Source: Acrocarpospora macrocephala (GTDB lineage: Bacteria > Actinomycetota > Actinomycetes > Streptosporangiales > Streptosporangiaceae). Taken from it: DNA of 64,000 bases. Below are positions 49,851 to 57,835 of this stretch, one piece after another. Where the stretch lies: positions 1 to 64,000 of the forward strand of contig NZ_BLAE01000017.1 in NCBI RefSeq assembly GCF_009687865.1, in the 5' to 3' direction. A program made the translations under genes and the position numbers. The notes beneath the pieces were generated by a model. It did not search any database and was not told where the DNA came from. It saw only the letters and a program-made list of their open reading frames with translations. Positions within the stretch are counted from its first letter, which is position 1. Each line of letters opens with the position of its first letter.

Positions 49851-49870
49851 ACCCGCAGAGAGGAATCACG

Positions 49871-50863
49871 ATGAAGATCGGTATCAACGGCTTCGGCCGG
49901 ATCGGCCGCGCCGTGCTCCGGGCCGGGCTGGACCAGGGGCTGGACATCGTCGCGATCAACGACCTGGCCGACGCCGACGCGCTGGCCCATCTGTTCAAGC
50001 ACGACTCGACGTACGGCACCTACGACAAGCCCGTCTCGGTCGCCCCCGGCGCGCTGATCGTCGACGGCAGGCGCATTCCGGTCACCGCCTACCATGACCC
50101 GTCCGGCATCGACTGGACGGCGTACGGAGTGGACCTCGTGATCGAGGCGACCGGCCGGTTCCGCAGCAGGGCCGACGCCGAGAAGCATCTGAAGAACGGC
50201 GCCCGCAAGGTGCTCGTCAGCGCGCCCGGCAAGGATATGGACGTCACGCTCGTCCCCGGCGTCAACGACGCCGCCTACCGGCCCGGGCTGCACCAGATCA
50301 TCTCGATGGCCTCCTGCACGACCAACTGCGTCGCACCCATGGTCAAGGTGCTCAACGAGACGTTCGGCCTGGTCAAAGGCTTCATGACGACCGTCCACGC
50401 GTACACGGGCGACCAGCGGCTGCTCGACTCGCCGCACAAGGACCCACGCCGCGCCCGCTCGGCCGCCGTCAACATCATCCCCACCACGACCGGCGCCGCC
50501 CGCATGGTCGGCGAGGTCCTGCCCGACCTGAGGGGCCGGCTCGACGGCATCGCCCTGCGCGTCCCGGTCGTCGACGGTTCACTGACCGACCTGGCCGCGG
50601 TGGTCGGCCGCCAGACCAGCGTCCAGGAGGTCAACCACGCGTTCGCCCAGGCGGCGCAGAGCCGGCTGGCAGGCGTCCTGCGCTACAGCACGGCCCCGCT
50701 GGTCTCCAGCGACATCATCGGCGACACCGCCTCCTGCGTCTTCGACGCGCCCCTGACGCAGACCGACGGAACGCTGGTGAAGATCTTCGGCTGGTACGAC
50801 AACGAGTGGGGCTACGCCAACCGCCTCGCCGAGACGGCCACCCGGATCGCGGCCGAACAATAG
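49871..50863 (+). CDS. gap: Glyceraldehyde-3-phosphate dehydrogenase, type I
   Basis: A 330-residue cytosolic enzyme. NAD-binding INGFGRIGR at the start, catalytic Cys149 in SCTTNC, the His partner in TTVHAYTGDQ, and DNEWGYANR near the end. It oxidises glyceraldehyde-3-phosphate with phosphate and NAD. As a second gap gene beside redox and dormancy-type genes it may serve a special growth state; a main glycolytic gap gene would usually sit with pgk/tpiA, which are absent here. Converges on the histidine kinase gene with a 3-bp gap. Confidence 0.96.
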   Translation: MKIGINGFGRIGRAVLRAGLDQGLDIVAINDLADADALAHLFKHDSTYGTYDKPVSVAPGALIVDGRRIPVTAYHDPSGIDWTAYGVDLVIEATGRFRSRADAEKHLKNGARKVLVSAPGKDMDVTLVPGVNDAAYRPGLHQIISMASCTTNCVAPMVKVLNETFGLVKGFMTTVHAYTGDQRLLDSPHKDPRRARSAAVNIIPTTTGAARMVGEVLPDLRGRLDGIALRVPVVDGSLTDLAAVVGRQTSVQEVNHAFAQAAQSRLAGVLRYSTAPLVSSDIIGDTASCVFDAPLTQTDGTLVKIFGWYDNEWGYANRLAETATRIAAEQ

Positions 50864-50866
50864 GGG

Positions 50867-52291
50867 TTACGGCTGAGCGGCGGGTAGCAGCAGCCGGAAC
50901 GCCGTGCGGCCCGGGCGGCTCTCGACCTCGACCGTGCCCCCGTGGGCCGTGGTGACGGCGCGGACGATGGCCAGGCCGAGGCCGGAGCCGCCGGAGGTGC
51001 GGGAACGGCCCTGGTCGCCGCGGGAGAAGCGTTCGAAGATCTCTTCGTGACGGTCGGCGGGGATGCCGGGGCCGTCGTCGGTCACGATCAGCTCGGCCTG
51101 GTGGTCCAGGCGCCGGACGGTGACGGCGACCCTGGTGCCGGGCGGAGTGTGGATGCGGGCGTTGGCCAGCAGGTTGGCGAGCACCTGGTGGAGGCGGAGC
51201 CGGTCGCCGCGTACGACGACCGGTTCCTCGGGCAGGTCGAGCACCCAGCGGTGGCCGGGTCCGGCCACCTGAGCGTCGGTGGTGACCTCGATCGCCAGCC
51301 GGGTGAGGTCGACCTCCTCGGCGGCCAGCGGCCGGCCCCCGTCCAGGCGGGCGAGCAGCAGCAGTTCGTCGACGAGCTCGCCCATCCGGCCTGATTCGGC
51401 CTCGATCCGGGTGAGCGAGTGCCGGATCTGCTCGGGGATGAGCCCGTCGTCGCGGAGCGCGAGCTCCACATGTCCCCGGATGGCGGCCAGCGGAGTGCGC
51501 AGTTCGTGGCTGGCGTCGGCGGCGAAGCCCCGGAGCCGCTGCTCGCTGGTGTGACGGCGGGCCAGCGCGTTCTCGACGTGGCCGAGCATGCGGTTGAACG
51601 CGGCGGCGACCTGGCCGATCTCCGAGCGCGGGTCCGCGTCCTGGACCCGCTCGGGGAGCGCCACCTCGCCGCTGGCCAGCGGCAGTTCGCTGACCCTGCG
51701 GGCGGTGGCGGCCACCCTGCTCAGCGGGCGCAGCGACAGCCGTACCCACAGGGTGCCGGCGACGCCGGTCACGGTCAGGACGGCGGCGAACAGCGCCAGT
51801 TCCAGCACGATCAGCCGGCGTACGGTCTCCTCCGCGGCCCGCAGCGGGAGCCCGGTGAGCAGGACGTCGCCGTCCTGGCCCGGAGCGGCGAGAATCCGGT
51901 AGTCGTCCAGCGCGGACAGCTCCATGCTGTGCGGAACCCCGTCCGCGGGAAGCGCCGCCAGCGTGGCGCGATCGGCCGCGGACAGCGTGGGCGCGGTGCC
52001 GGTCACGCGGTCGGTGACCACCGCGGCGTGGGTCAGCCTGCCGTCCACCAGGCGGGCGGCGAGCGTGCCGACGGCCTGTCCCCGGGTGTCGCCGCCCTCG
52101 AACTCCTGCTCGTGCTCCAGGCTCGCGGCGAACCGGTTGCGGTTCGCCGCGAGTTGCTGGTCGATCCGCTCGGTGAGGAAGCGGCCCAGGCCGATGGTGG
52201 TGGCGACGCCGATGGCCGCGCAGGCCAGCGCGAGCAGAACCAGCACCCCGGTGATGAGCCTGCCCCGCAACGTGTGCGGCGGCAGCCTCAT
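50867..52291 (-). CDS. Sensor histidine kinase of an OmpR-type two-component system
   Basis: A 474-residue membrane kinase: first helix about 12-35, extracytosolic sensor about 36-165, second helix about 166-190, HAMP about 190-245, phospho-acceptor His in FAADASHELRTPLAAIRGH, N-box VLANLLANARIHTP, G1 DDGPGIP, F-box and G2 in GGSGLGLAIV. The order is that of MprB/CseC-type kinases. It overlaps the response regulator stop by 4 bp. Its signal and targets are unknown; the divergent flavocytochrome operon is a natural candidate target. Confidence 0.95.
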   Translation of the reverse strand: MRLPPHTLRGRLITGVLVLLALACAAIGVATTIGLGRFLTERIDQQLAANRNRFAASLEHEQEFEGGDTRGQAVGTLAARLVDGRLTHAAVVTDRVTGTAPTLSAADRATLAALPADGVPHSMELSALDDYRILAAPGQDGDVLLTGLPLRAAEETVRRLIVLELALFAAVLTVTGVAGTLWVRLSLRPLSRVAATARRVSELPLASGEVALPERVQDADPRSEIGQVAAAFNRMLGHVENALARRHTSEQRLRGFAADASHELRTPLAAIRGHVELALRDDGLIPEQIRHSLTRIEAESGRMGELVDELLLLARLDGGRPLAAEEVDLTRLAIEVTTDAQVAGPGHRWVLDLPEEPVVVRGDRLRLHQVLANLLANARIHTPPGTRVAVTVRRLDHQAELIVTDDGPGIPADRHEEIFERFSRGDQGRSRTSGGSGLGLAIVRAVTTAHGGTVEVESRPGRTAFRLLLPAAQP

Positions 52292-52995
52292 GGCTTCATC
52301 ACGTAGCCGACGCCGCGGACGGTGTGGATCAGCGGGGCCCGGCCCGCGTCGATCTTCTTGCGCAGGTAGCTGATGTAGAGCTCCACCACATGGGCCTGGC
52401 CGCCGAAATCGTAGGACCACACCTGGTCGAGGATCTGCGACTTGCTGAGCACGCGCCGCTGGTTGATCATCAGCAGGCGCAGCAGCTCGAACTCGGTGGG
52501 GGTCAGGTCGATGGGGACGCCGCCCCGGCTGACCTCCCTGGCCTCCTCGTCCATGATCAGGTCGGCCGCCACGAGGCGGTTTCCGTCGTCCGGCCGGGCC
52601 ATGCCGGCCCGGCGCAGCAGGCCACGCAGCCGGGCCAGCACCTCCTCCAGACTGAACGGCTTGGTCACGTAGTCGTCGCCGCCGGCCGTGATGCCCGCGA
52701 TCCGGTCCTCGACGGCATCCCGGGCGGTCAGGAACAGCACGCACGTCCGCGGCGCGTCCTCGCGCAGGCGGCGCAGCACCTCCAGGCCGTCCATGTCGGG
52801 CAGCATGACGTCCAGGACGACCGCGTCCGGCTGGAACTCGCGCGCCTGCCGTACCGCCTCCGCGCCGTCTCCGGCCGTCCTGACCTGCCAGTTCTCCTGG
52901 CGTAGTACGGCTTCGAGCACCTCGGCCAGGTCGGGTTCGTCGTCGACGACGAGCACCCGCACCGGCGTGCCGTCCGGTCGCAGCAAGTCCGCCAT
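52288..52995 (-). CDS. OmpR/PhoB-family response regulator
   Basis: A 235-residue regulator. The receiver domain has VLVVDDEPDLAEV, phospho-acceptor Asp in AVVLDVMLPDMDG, and FLTARDAVEDRI and YVTKPFSLEEVLAR. The C-terminal winged helix has LTPTEFELLRLLMINQRRVLSK, VVELYISYLRKKID and IHTVRGVGYVMK. The ATG at 52995 follows GGGGGTGA. It is divergent from the ferric-reductase-like gene across about 130 bp that include CTCTGAAAAC and CTTTCAGAGG repeats (about 53039-53080), possible binding sites. Confidence 0.95.
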   Translation of the reverse strand: MADLLRPDGTPVRVLVVDDEPDLAEVLEAVLRQENWQVRTAGDGAEAVRQAREFQPDAVVLDVMLPDMDGLEVLRRLREDAPRTCVLFLTARDAVEDRIAGITAGGDDYVTKPFSLEEVLARLRGLLRRAGMARPDDGNRLVAADLIMDEEAREVSRGGVPIDLTPTEFELLRLLMINQRRVLSKSQILDQVWSYDFGGQAHVVELYISYLRKKIDAGRAPLIHTVRGVGYVMKP

Positions 52996-53128
52996 GTTCA
53001 CCCCCATCCCAAAGTAGACAACCGCTTCATCTGAGAACCCTCTGAAAACCGCTCAGACCTTGATCTTTCAGAGGGAAACCAGAGATTCGCCTGGCATGGT
53101 GACGCCTGCGGACTGGAGGGGAGCCCTC

Positions 53129-54475
53129 GTGACAATTACCGAAATGCGGTCACCGCCGATGCGGGCGCCGCGGTTGCGCGCCCGCCCAGGGCTCGTGCTC
53201 GCCGTGCTGGGGTTCGGCGCGGTCGCCGTCGTGGCCCTGTGGTGGCAGAACACCGCCGCCGTGACCGGGCCGGGCGGGTGGCTGACCGGCGCCGGCCGGA
53301 TCACCGGTCTGCTCGCCGGGTACGGCATCGCCGTGCTGCTGGCCCTGATGGCACGCGTTCCCGCGCTGGAACGCGGAGTCGGCACGGACCGGCTCACCCG
53401 CTGGCACGCCAGAGCTGGGCGCTACACGATCTGGCTCGCGCTCGCGCACGTCCTGCTGATCATCTGGGGTTACGCGGTCACGGACGGCACCGGCGTCGTG
53501 GACCAGGCCGTGACGATGGCGCTGTCCTACCCCGACGTCCTCAAGGCGACCGTCGCCTTCCTCCTCCTAGTCGGCGTCGGCGCCCTGTCGGTACGCGCCG
53601 CGCGCCGCCGCCTGCGCTACGAGACCTGGTACCACCTGCACTTCTACACCTACCTGGCGGCCTGGCTCGCGTTCGGCCACCAGCTCGCGACCGGCGCGGA
53701 GTTCACCGGCAACCGCCCGGCCCAGCTCGCCTGGTACGCCCTCTACCTCGGCGTGGCCGCGCTGCTCTGCTGGTACCGGTTCCTCGCGCCGATCCGTTTC
53801 TCGGTACGGCATCGCCTCCGTGTCACCCGGGTCGTCGCCGAGGCGCCGGGCGTGGTGTCGATCCACATCGGCGGCCACGATCTCGACCGGATGGGCGAGG
53901 AACCCGGCCAGTTCTTCCGCTGGCGGTTTCTCACCCGCGACCTGTGGTGGTCGGCCAACCCCTACTCCCTGTCCGCCCCGGCCTCGGCGGACGAGCTGCG
54001 CATCACGGTCAAAGGTCTCGGTGACCACAGTGCGGCGCTGGCCCGACTGCGCCCCGGCACCCGGGTCGTGGCGGAGGGACCCTACGGCGCGTTCACCGCC
54101 GGCCTGCTGCGGCGGCGGCAGGCCCTGCTCATCGGGGGCGGCGTCGGCATCACCCCGCTGCGTGCGCTGTTCGAGACGCTCCCGGGCGACCTCACCCTGA
54201 TCTATCGCGCCAGCACGGCGGCGGACCTGGTGTTCCGGGAGGAGCTGGAGGCGATCGCCGCCCGGCGCGGAGCGCGCCTGCTCTACTGCGTGGGCACCCG
54301 CGCCGAGATCGGCCGGCCGTTCACCGCCGAGGCGCTCCGCGCGCTGGTTCCCGGCCTGCGCGACCACGAGGTCTACCTGTGCGGGCCGCCCGGGATGACG
54401 GCCGACGTGCTGGCCGCGTTGCGCGAGGCGAAGGTGCCCGCCCGCCGGATCCACCACGAATCGTTCGAGTTCTGA
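53129..54475 (+). CDS. Ferric-reductase-like transmembrane flavocytochrome with FNR-type domain
   Basis: A 448-residue membrane oxidoreductase. Six helices (about 20-235) carry the histidines expected to ligate two hemes (RWHARAG, LAHVLLIIWG, WYHLHFYTYL, AFGHQL). The cytosolic FNR half has a flavin-binding RxYS-like NPYSLSAP, GPYGAFT, a nucleotide-binding GGGVGITPLRALFE and a C-terminal YLCGPPGMTADVL. It moves electrons from NAD(P)H through FAD and heme to the outer face. The GTG at 53129 has GGAGGGGAG upstream. It is the first gene of an operon with an FMN-binding protein and ApbE, which suggests delivery to covalently bound FMN outside the membrane. Confidence 0.92.
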   Translation: MTITEMRSPPMRAPRLRARPGLVLAVLGFGAVAVVALWWQNTAAVTGPGGWLTGAGRITGLLAGYGIAVLLALMARVPALERGVGTDRLTRWHARAGRYTIWLALAHVLLIIWGYAVTDGTGVVDQAVTMALSYPDVLKATVAFLLLVGVGALSVRAARRRLRYETWYHLHFYTYLAAWLAFGHQLATGAEFTGNRPAQLAWYALYLGVAALLCWYRFLAPIRFSVRHRLRVTRVVAEAPGVVSIHIGGHDLDRMGEEPGQFFRWRFLTRDLWWSANPYSLSAPASADELRITVKGLGDHSAALARLRPGTRVVAEGPYGAFTAGLLRRRQALLIGGGVGITPLRALFETLPGDLTLIYRASTAADLVFREELEAIAARRGARLLYCVGTRAEIGRPFTAEALRALVPGLRDHEVYLCGPPGMTADVLAALREAKVPARRIHHESFEF

Positions 54476-54500
54476 TTCGCGTTCTTGAGAGGAGAGGTCC

Positions 54501-54905
54501 GTGCGCGCAACGCTTCTCGCCATCGTGGCCACCGTGTTCGGGCTGGTGCTGCTGCTGTCCTTCAAACCCCACGAGCTGACGGCGGCGCAACCGCCTCCGG
54601 CGGCGCTGAGCCAGGACGGCCCAGCCCCCGCCGGTCAGGTGGAGGGGGACAGTGTGGACACCCGGTGGGGGCCGGTGCAGGTCGCGATCAGCGTCGCCGG
54701 CGGGAAGATCACGGCGATCGACGTCCTGCGCGCCCCCGACGGCAACCGGCGCGACATCGAGATCAACGATCGGGCCCTGCCGATTCTCACCCAGGAGGCG
54801 CTGGCGGCGCAGAGCGCGAGTATCGACACCGTCTCCGGCGCCACCTACACCAGCGAGGGCTACATCGGCTCACTGCAGAGCGCGATCGACAGGGCCGGCC
54901 TGTGA
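54501..54905 (+). CDS. Exported FMN-binding-domain protein
   Basis: A 134-residue protein with an N-terminal signal or anchor helix (MRATLLAIVATVFGLVLLLS). It has one FMN-binding domain (about 45-134), including the flavinylation motif SGATYTSEGY, whose Thr carries the phosphoester-linked FMN. It would be the extracytosolic electron acceptor of the flavocytochrome and is modified by the ApbE encoded immediately downstream (4-bp overlap). Confidence 0.92.
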   Translation: MRATLLAIVATVFGLVLLLSFKPHELTAAQPPPAALSQDGPAPAGQVEGDSVDTRWGPVQVAISVAGGKITAIDVLRAPDGNRRDIEINDRALPILTQEALAAQSASIDTVSGATYTSEGYIGSLQSAIDRAGL

Positions 54906-55717
54906 TCCGCCACGTCGAGCATGTCATGGGCACGGTGTTCTCCTTCGACGTACGGCACGGCGAGCAGGCGTGGCCGGCCGTGAAGGCAGCCGTAGCCCTG
55001 CTCCACCGGGTCGACGAGGTCTTCTCCCCCTATCGGCCGGACAGCGCGATCAGCCGGCTCGGCCGTGGCGAGACGACACCGGCGCGGTGCCCGGCTGAGG
55101 TGATGGACGTGCTGGCCCTGTGCGCCCGTGCCGAGCAGGCCACCGGTGGCTACTTCAGCGTCGTGCCCGACCGGCGTCTGGACCCCTCGGGGCTGGTCAA
55201 GGGCTGGGCCATCGAGCGGGCCTCGATGCTGCTGCGCGAGCGCGGCGCCCCCCGGCACTGCGTGAACGGCGGCGGCGACGTGCGCCTCGGATCGGCCCCC
55301 GAGCCCGGCCGGCCGTGGCGGGTCGGCATCGCCCATCCGCTCCGGCCCGGTGACCTGCTCACCGTGGTCGAAGGGTGTGACCTGGCCGTGGCCACCTCAG
55401 GCGTCGCCGAGCGCGGCCCGCACATCATCGACCCGCACACCGGACGCCCGGCCCTCGAGCTGGCTTCCCTCACTCTGGTCGGCGAAGACCTGACGATGGT
55501 GGACGCCTACGCCACCGCCGCATTCGCGATGGGCGACAATGCCCGCGACTGGGTGCGGGCGACTCCCGGCGTCGAAGCGCTGGCGGTGACGGCCTCCGGC
55601 CGTACCTGGCGGACCAGCGGCTTCCCCGCCACGACGGATCGGCCCGCGCGAGGCTTGGGGTCCGGGTGTGTTGCGCGGCGGCCGCCTGCGGCCAGTCGCC
55701 ACGGACAGCCCGGCTAA
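54902..55717 (+). CDS. apbE: FAD:protein FMN transferase (ApbE)
   Basis: A 271-residue protein. It has HVMGTVFSFDVR at the start, FSPYRPDSAISRLGRGE, DPSGLVKGWAIERA, NGGGDVRLGS, VATSGVAERGPHIIDPHTGRPA and the metal-binding VDAYATAAFAMG, the standard ApbE blocks. It uses FAD to attach FMN to Thr of the FMN-binding protein. It has no clear signal peptide, so it may act in the cytosol. The last 30 residues (after about WRTSGFPA) are unlike the family and read into the antisense of a relict gene (see 55640-55762). Confidence 0.92.
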   Translation: MIRHVEHVMGTVFSFDVRHGEQAWPAVKAAVALLHRVDEVFSPYRPDSAISRLGRGETTPARCPAEVMDVLALCARAEQATGGYFSVVPDRRLDPSGLVKGWAIERASMLLRERGAPRHCVNGGGDVRLGSAPEPGRPWRVGIAHPLRPGDLLTVVEGCDLAVATSGVAERGPHIIDPHTGRPALELASLTLVGEDLTMVDAYATAAFAMGDNARDWVRATPGVEALAVTASGRTWRTSGFPATTDRPARGLGSGCVARRPPAASRHGQPG

Positions 55718-55762
55718 GAGGGTGGCCACCATCGTGACGACAGCCAGGAGTTTGATCTTCAC
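55640..55762 (-). pseudogene. Relict start of a secreted protein gene
   Basis: On the minus strand, GAAGGAG is followed by a GTG at 55762 and a perfect-looking signal peptide, VKIKLLAVVTMVATLLAGLSVATG. After about 35 codons the sequence loses protein character where it becomes the antisense of ApbE. It stands 12 bp behind the leftward GH43 gene. I infer the 5' end of a third or fourth glycan-locus gene cut off by a rearrangement. Confidence 0.5.
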
Positions 55763-55774
55763 GGCTCACTCCTT

Positions 55775-57835
55775 CTACGGGGTGGTGAGGTCGAATCGGC
55801 GCACGGTCACCGCGCCGCCGAGGGCCTGGGTGGCGTAGTTGAAGATCCCGAACCGGTAGCCCATGAAGAACTGCCAGGCGTTGTTCAACGTGAAGGCTGG
55901 GCCGAGGGCGGTGAAGTTGGTCCCGTCGGTGCTGTAGGAGAAGCGGGCCTGTCGGCCCGAGCCCGGGCGGATGTCGGCGTTGACGCGTAGCCAGATCCGG
56001 CCGCCGGAGACGTTCGCGCTCGCGGCCTCGGTGCCGGTTCCGGTGGTCTGCCAGCTGCTGTTCATGGTCAGACCGTTGGTCATCACCACGCGGGTGGAGC
56101 CGTTGTCGCGTTTGACGCCGATCCAGGCCGAGGAGTCGCGGAGCATGGCCAGCCCGGCCCGGTCACCGTTGGCCATCGTGGCGTAGTCGAGCTCGATCGT
56201 CGCGGTGGAGGACGGGCCCTGGATGCGGTGGGTCAGGGTGTTGCGGGCGTTGTACAGATCGTTGGTGACGGTCGCCGTCTGCAGGCGCAGGCCGCTGCCT
56301 GCCGACCACCTGCTGTTGTCGGGGTTGTGGTTCCATTCCCACCGGTGGCCGAGCGTGCCCGAGGTGAAGGTGTCGGCGCCGATCATCGGCTGGACGGTCC
56401 TGGTGGTCTGGATGTTCGGTTTCGGGTAGGTGACGCCCCATCCGCCGTTGACGGTCTGGATGGTGGGCCAGCCGTCGCCGGTCCAGGTGATCGGCGCCAG
56501 GGCCGGGACGCGGCCGCCGGGGTAGGCGTCGATGAAGGACATGTAGTACCAGGCGCCGTTCTGGGTCTGGACCAGGCCGCCCTGGTGGGGCACGCCGCCG
56601 CCGGAGATCGGGCCGGGCATGTTGAGCAGGACCTGGCGCATCTCGTACGGGCCGAACGGGCTGGTCGAGCGGAGCACGTATTGGCCGTTGGCGGGGCGGG
56701 TCAGCCAGATGTAGTAGTAGCCGCCCCGCTTGTAGAAGCGAGCGCCCTCAAGGGTGCCGACGCTGGACGGCGTGGTGAACACCTGCTGGGCGCGGACCTG
56801 GCTGAGCCCGTCGGCGGACAGCTGCGCGACGCTGATGGCGCTGTTGCCGTAGGCGACGTACATCGTGTCGTTGTCGTCGATCAGCAGGCCGGCGTCGTAG
56901 TAGCAGTTGTTGATCTGGGAGCGCTTGGTCCAGGTGCCGTCCACCGCCGAGGCGGTGTAGACGTAGGTGCGGTTGAACTCGACGCAGCCGAGCCAGTAGT
57001 ACGTGCTGTTGCTCGGCCGGTGGTTCAGGGTGGAGGCCCAGATGCCTTTCACGTACGCCCGGCCGCCGTTGAGGTCGTAGGCGGTCGAGCCGAAGTCGAG
57101 CCGGGGCACCGAGTGGCCCGCGTACTCCCAGTCGACCAGGTTGTAGGAGCGCAGGATCGGCGCGCCCGGCGAGTAGTGCATCGTCGAGGCCGAGTAGTAG
57201 TAGGCGTCGCCGACCCGGATGATGTCGCCGTCGGCGAAGTCCTGCCAGACGACCGGGTTGTTGTAGGTGCCCCCCGGGTTCGGCGTTGGTGTGGGGGACG
57301 GGCTCGGGCCGCTGCCGACCTGGACGAGTTGCCACTGCTGGTTGTTGCCGCCCCAGTCGGCGTATTGGACGATGTTGGCGCCGTCGGCGGTGGAGGCGTT
57401 CTGGACTTCGACGGCTTTGCTGCTGTTGCGGTTGATGAGCCGGACGTAGCCGTCGGAGGAGTCGGCGAGGCGGAACTGCTGGTTGGCGCCGTTGCCGTCG
57501 GCCCATTGCACGATCGCGGCGCCGTCGGCGGTGGACCAGTTGTAGACGTCCAGGACCTTGCCGGAGTGGCGGGACTTCAGCCGGTAGTAGCCGCCGCCGG
57601 AGTCGACGAACTGCCATTGTTGCTGGTTGCCGTTGTTGCGGGTCCATTGGGTGATGCGGGCGCCGTCGTTGGTGGCCAGGTTGTAGACGTCCAGGGCCTT
57701 GCCGCTGGTGCGGTTGAGCAGGACGTACCAGGCGCTGGTGTCGACGGTGGCGGCCGACGCGGTGGGCGTGACGATGGTGAGCAAGCTGCCCGCGAGCAAC
57801 GCCGGCAGGATGATGGCCAGAACGCGTCTGAGCAT
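55775..57835 (-). CDS. Secreted GH43-type beta-xylosidase/arabinanase-like enzyme with N-terminal ricin-type CBM13
   Basis: A 686-residue exported enzyme. Signal peptide about 1-28 (ASA cleavage). A ricin-B trefoil (about 30-165) has three Q-x-W/F repeats (QQQWQF, NQQFRL, NQQWQL). A Pro/Ser/Thr linker (about 168-182) leads to a GH43 five-blade propeller (VVWQDFADGDIIRVGDAYYY; SVPRLDFGSTAYDLNGGRAYVKGIWASTL in parts; GARFYKRGGYYYIWL with acid Glu before GAR). A C-terminal concanavalin-like beta-sandwich (about 500-686) follows, as in beta-xylosidase-type GH43. It trims xylan or arabinan side chains. Its ATG overlaps the GH127 stop (TGATG), indicating coupled translation. Confidence 0.9.
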   Translation of the reverse strand: MLRRVLAIILPALLAGSLLTIVTPTASAATVDTSAWYVLLNRTSGKALDVYNLATNDGARITQWTRNNGNQQQWQFVDSGGGYYRLKSRHSGKVLDVYNWSTADGAAIVQWADGNGANQQFRLADSSDGYVRLINRNSSKAVEVQNASTADGANIVQYADWGGNNQQWQLVQVGSGPSPSPTPTPNPGGTYNNPVVWQDFADGDIIRVGDAYYYSASTMHYSPGAPILRSYNLVDWEYAGHSVPRLDFGSTAYDLNGGRAYVKGIWASTLNHRPSNSTYYWLGCVEFNRTYVYTASAVDGTWTKRSQINNCYYDAGLLIDDNDTMYVAYGNSAISVAQLSADGLSQVRAQQVFTTPSSVGTLEGARFYKRGGYYYIWLTRPANGQYVLRSTSPFGPYEMRQVLLNMPGPISGGGVPHQGGLVQTQNGAWYYMSFIDAYPGGRVPALAPITWTGDGWPTIQTVNGGWGVTYPKPNIQTTRTVQPMIGADTFTSGTLGHRWEWNHNPDNSRWSAGSGLRLQTATVTNDLYNARNTLTHRIQGPSSTATIELDYATMANGDRAGLAMLRDSSAWIGVKRDNGSTRVVMTNGLTMNSSWQTTGTGTEAASANVSGGRIWLRVNADIRPGSGRQARFSYSTDGTNFTALGPAFTLNNAWQFFMGYRFGIFNYATQALGGAVTVRRFDLTTP

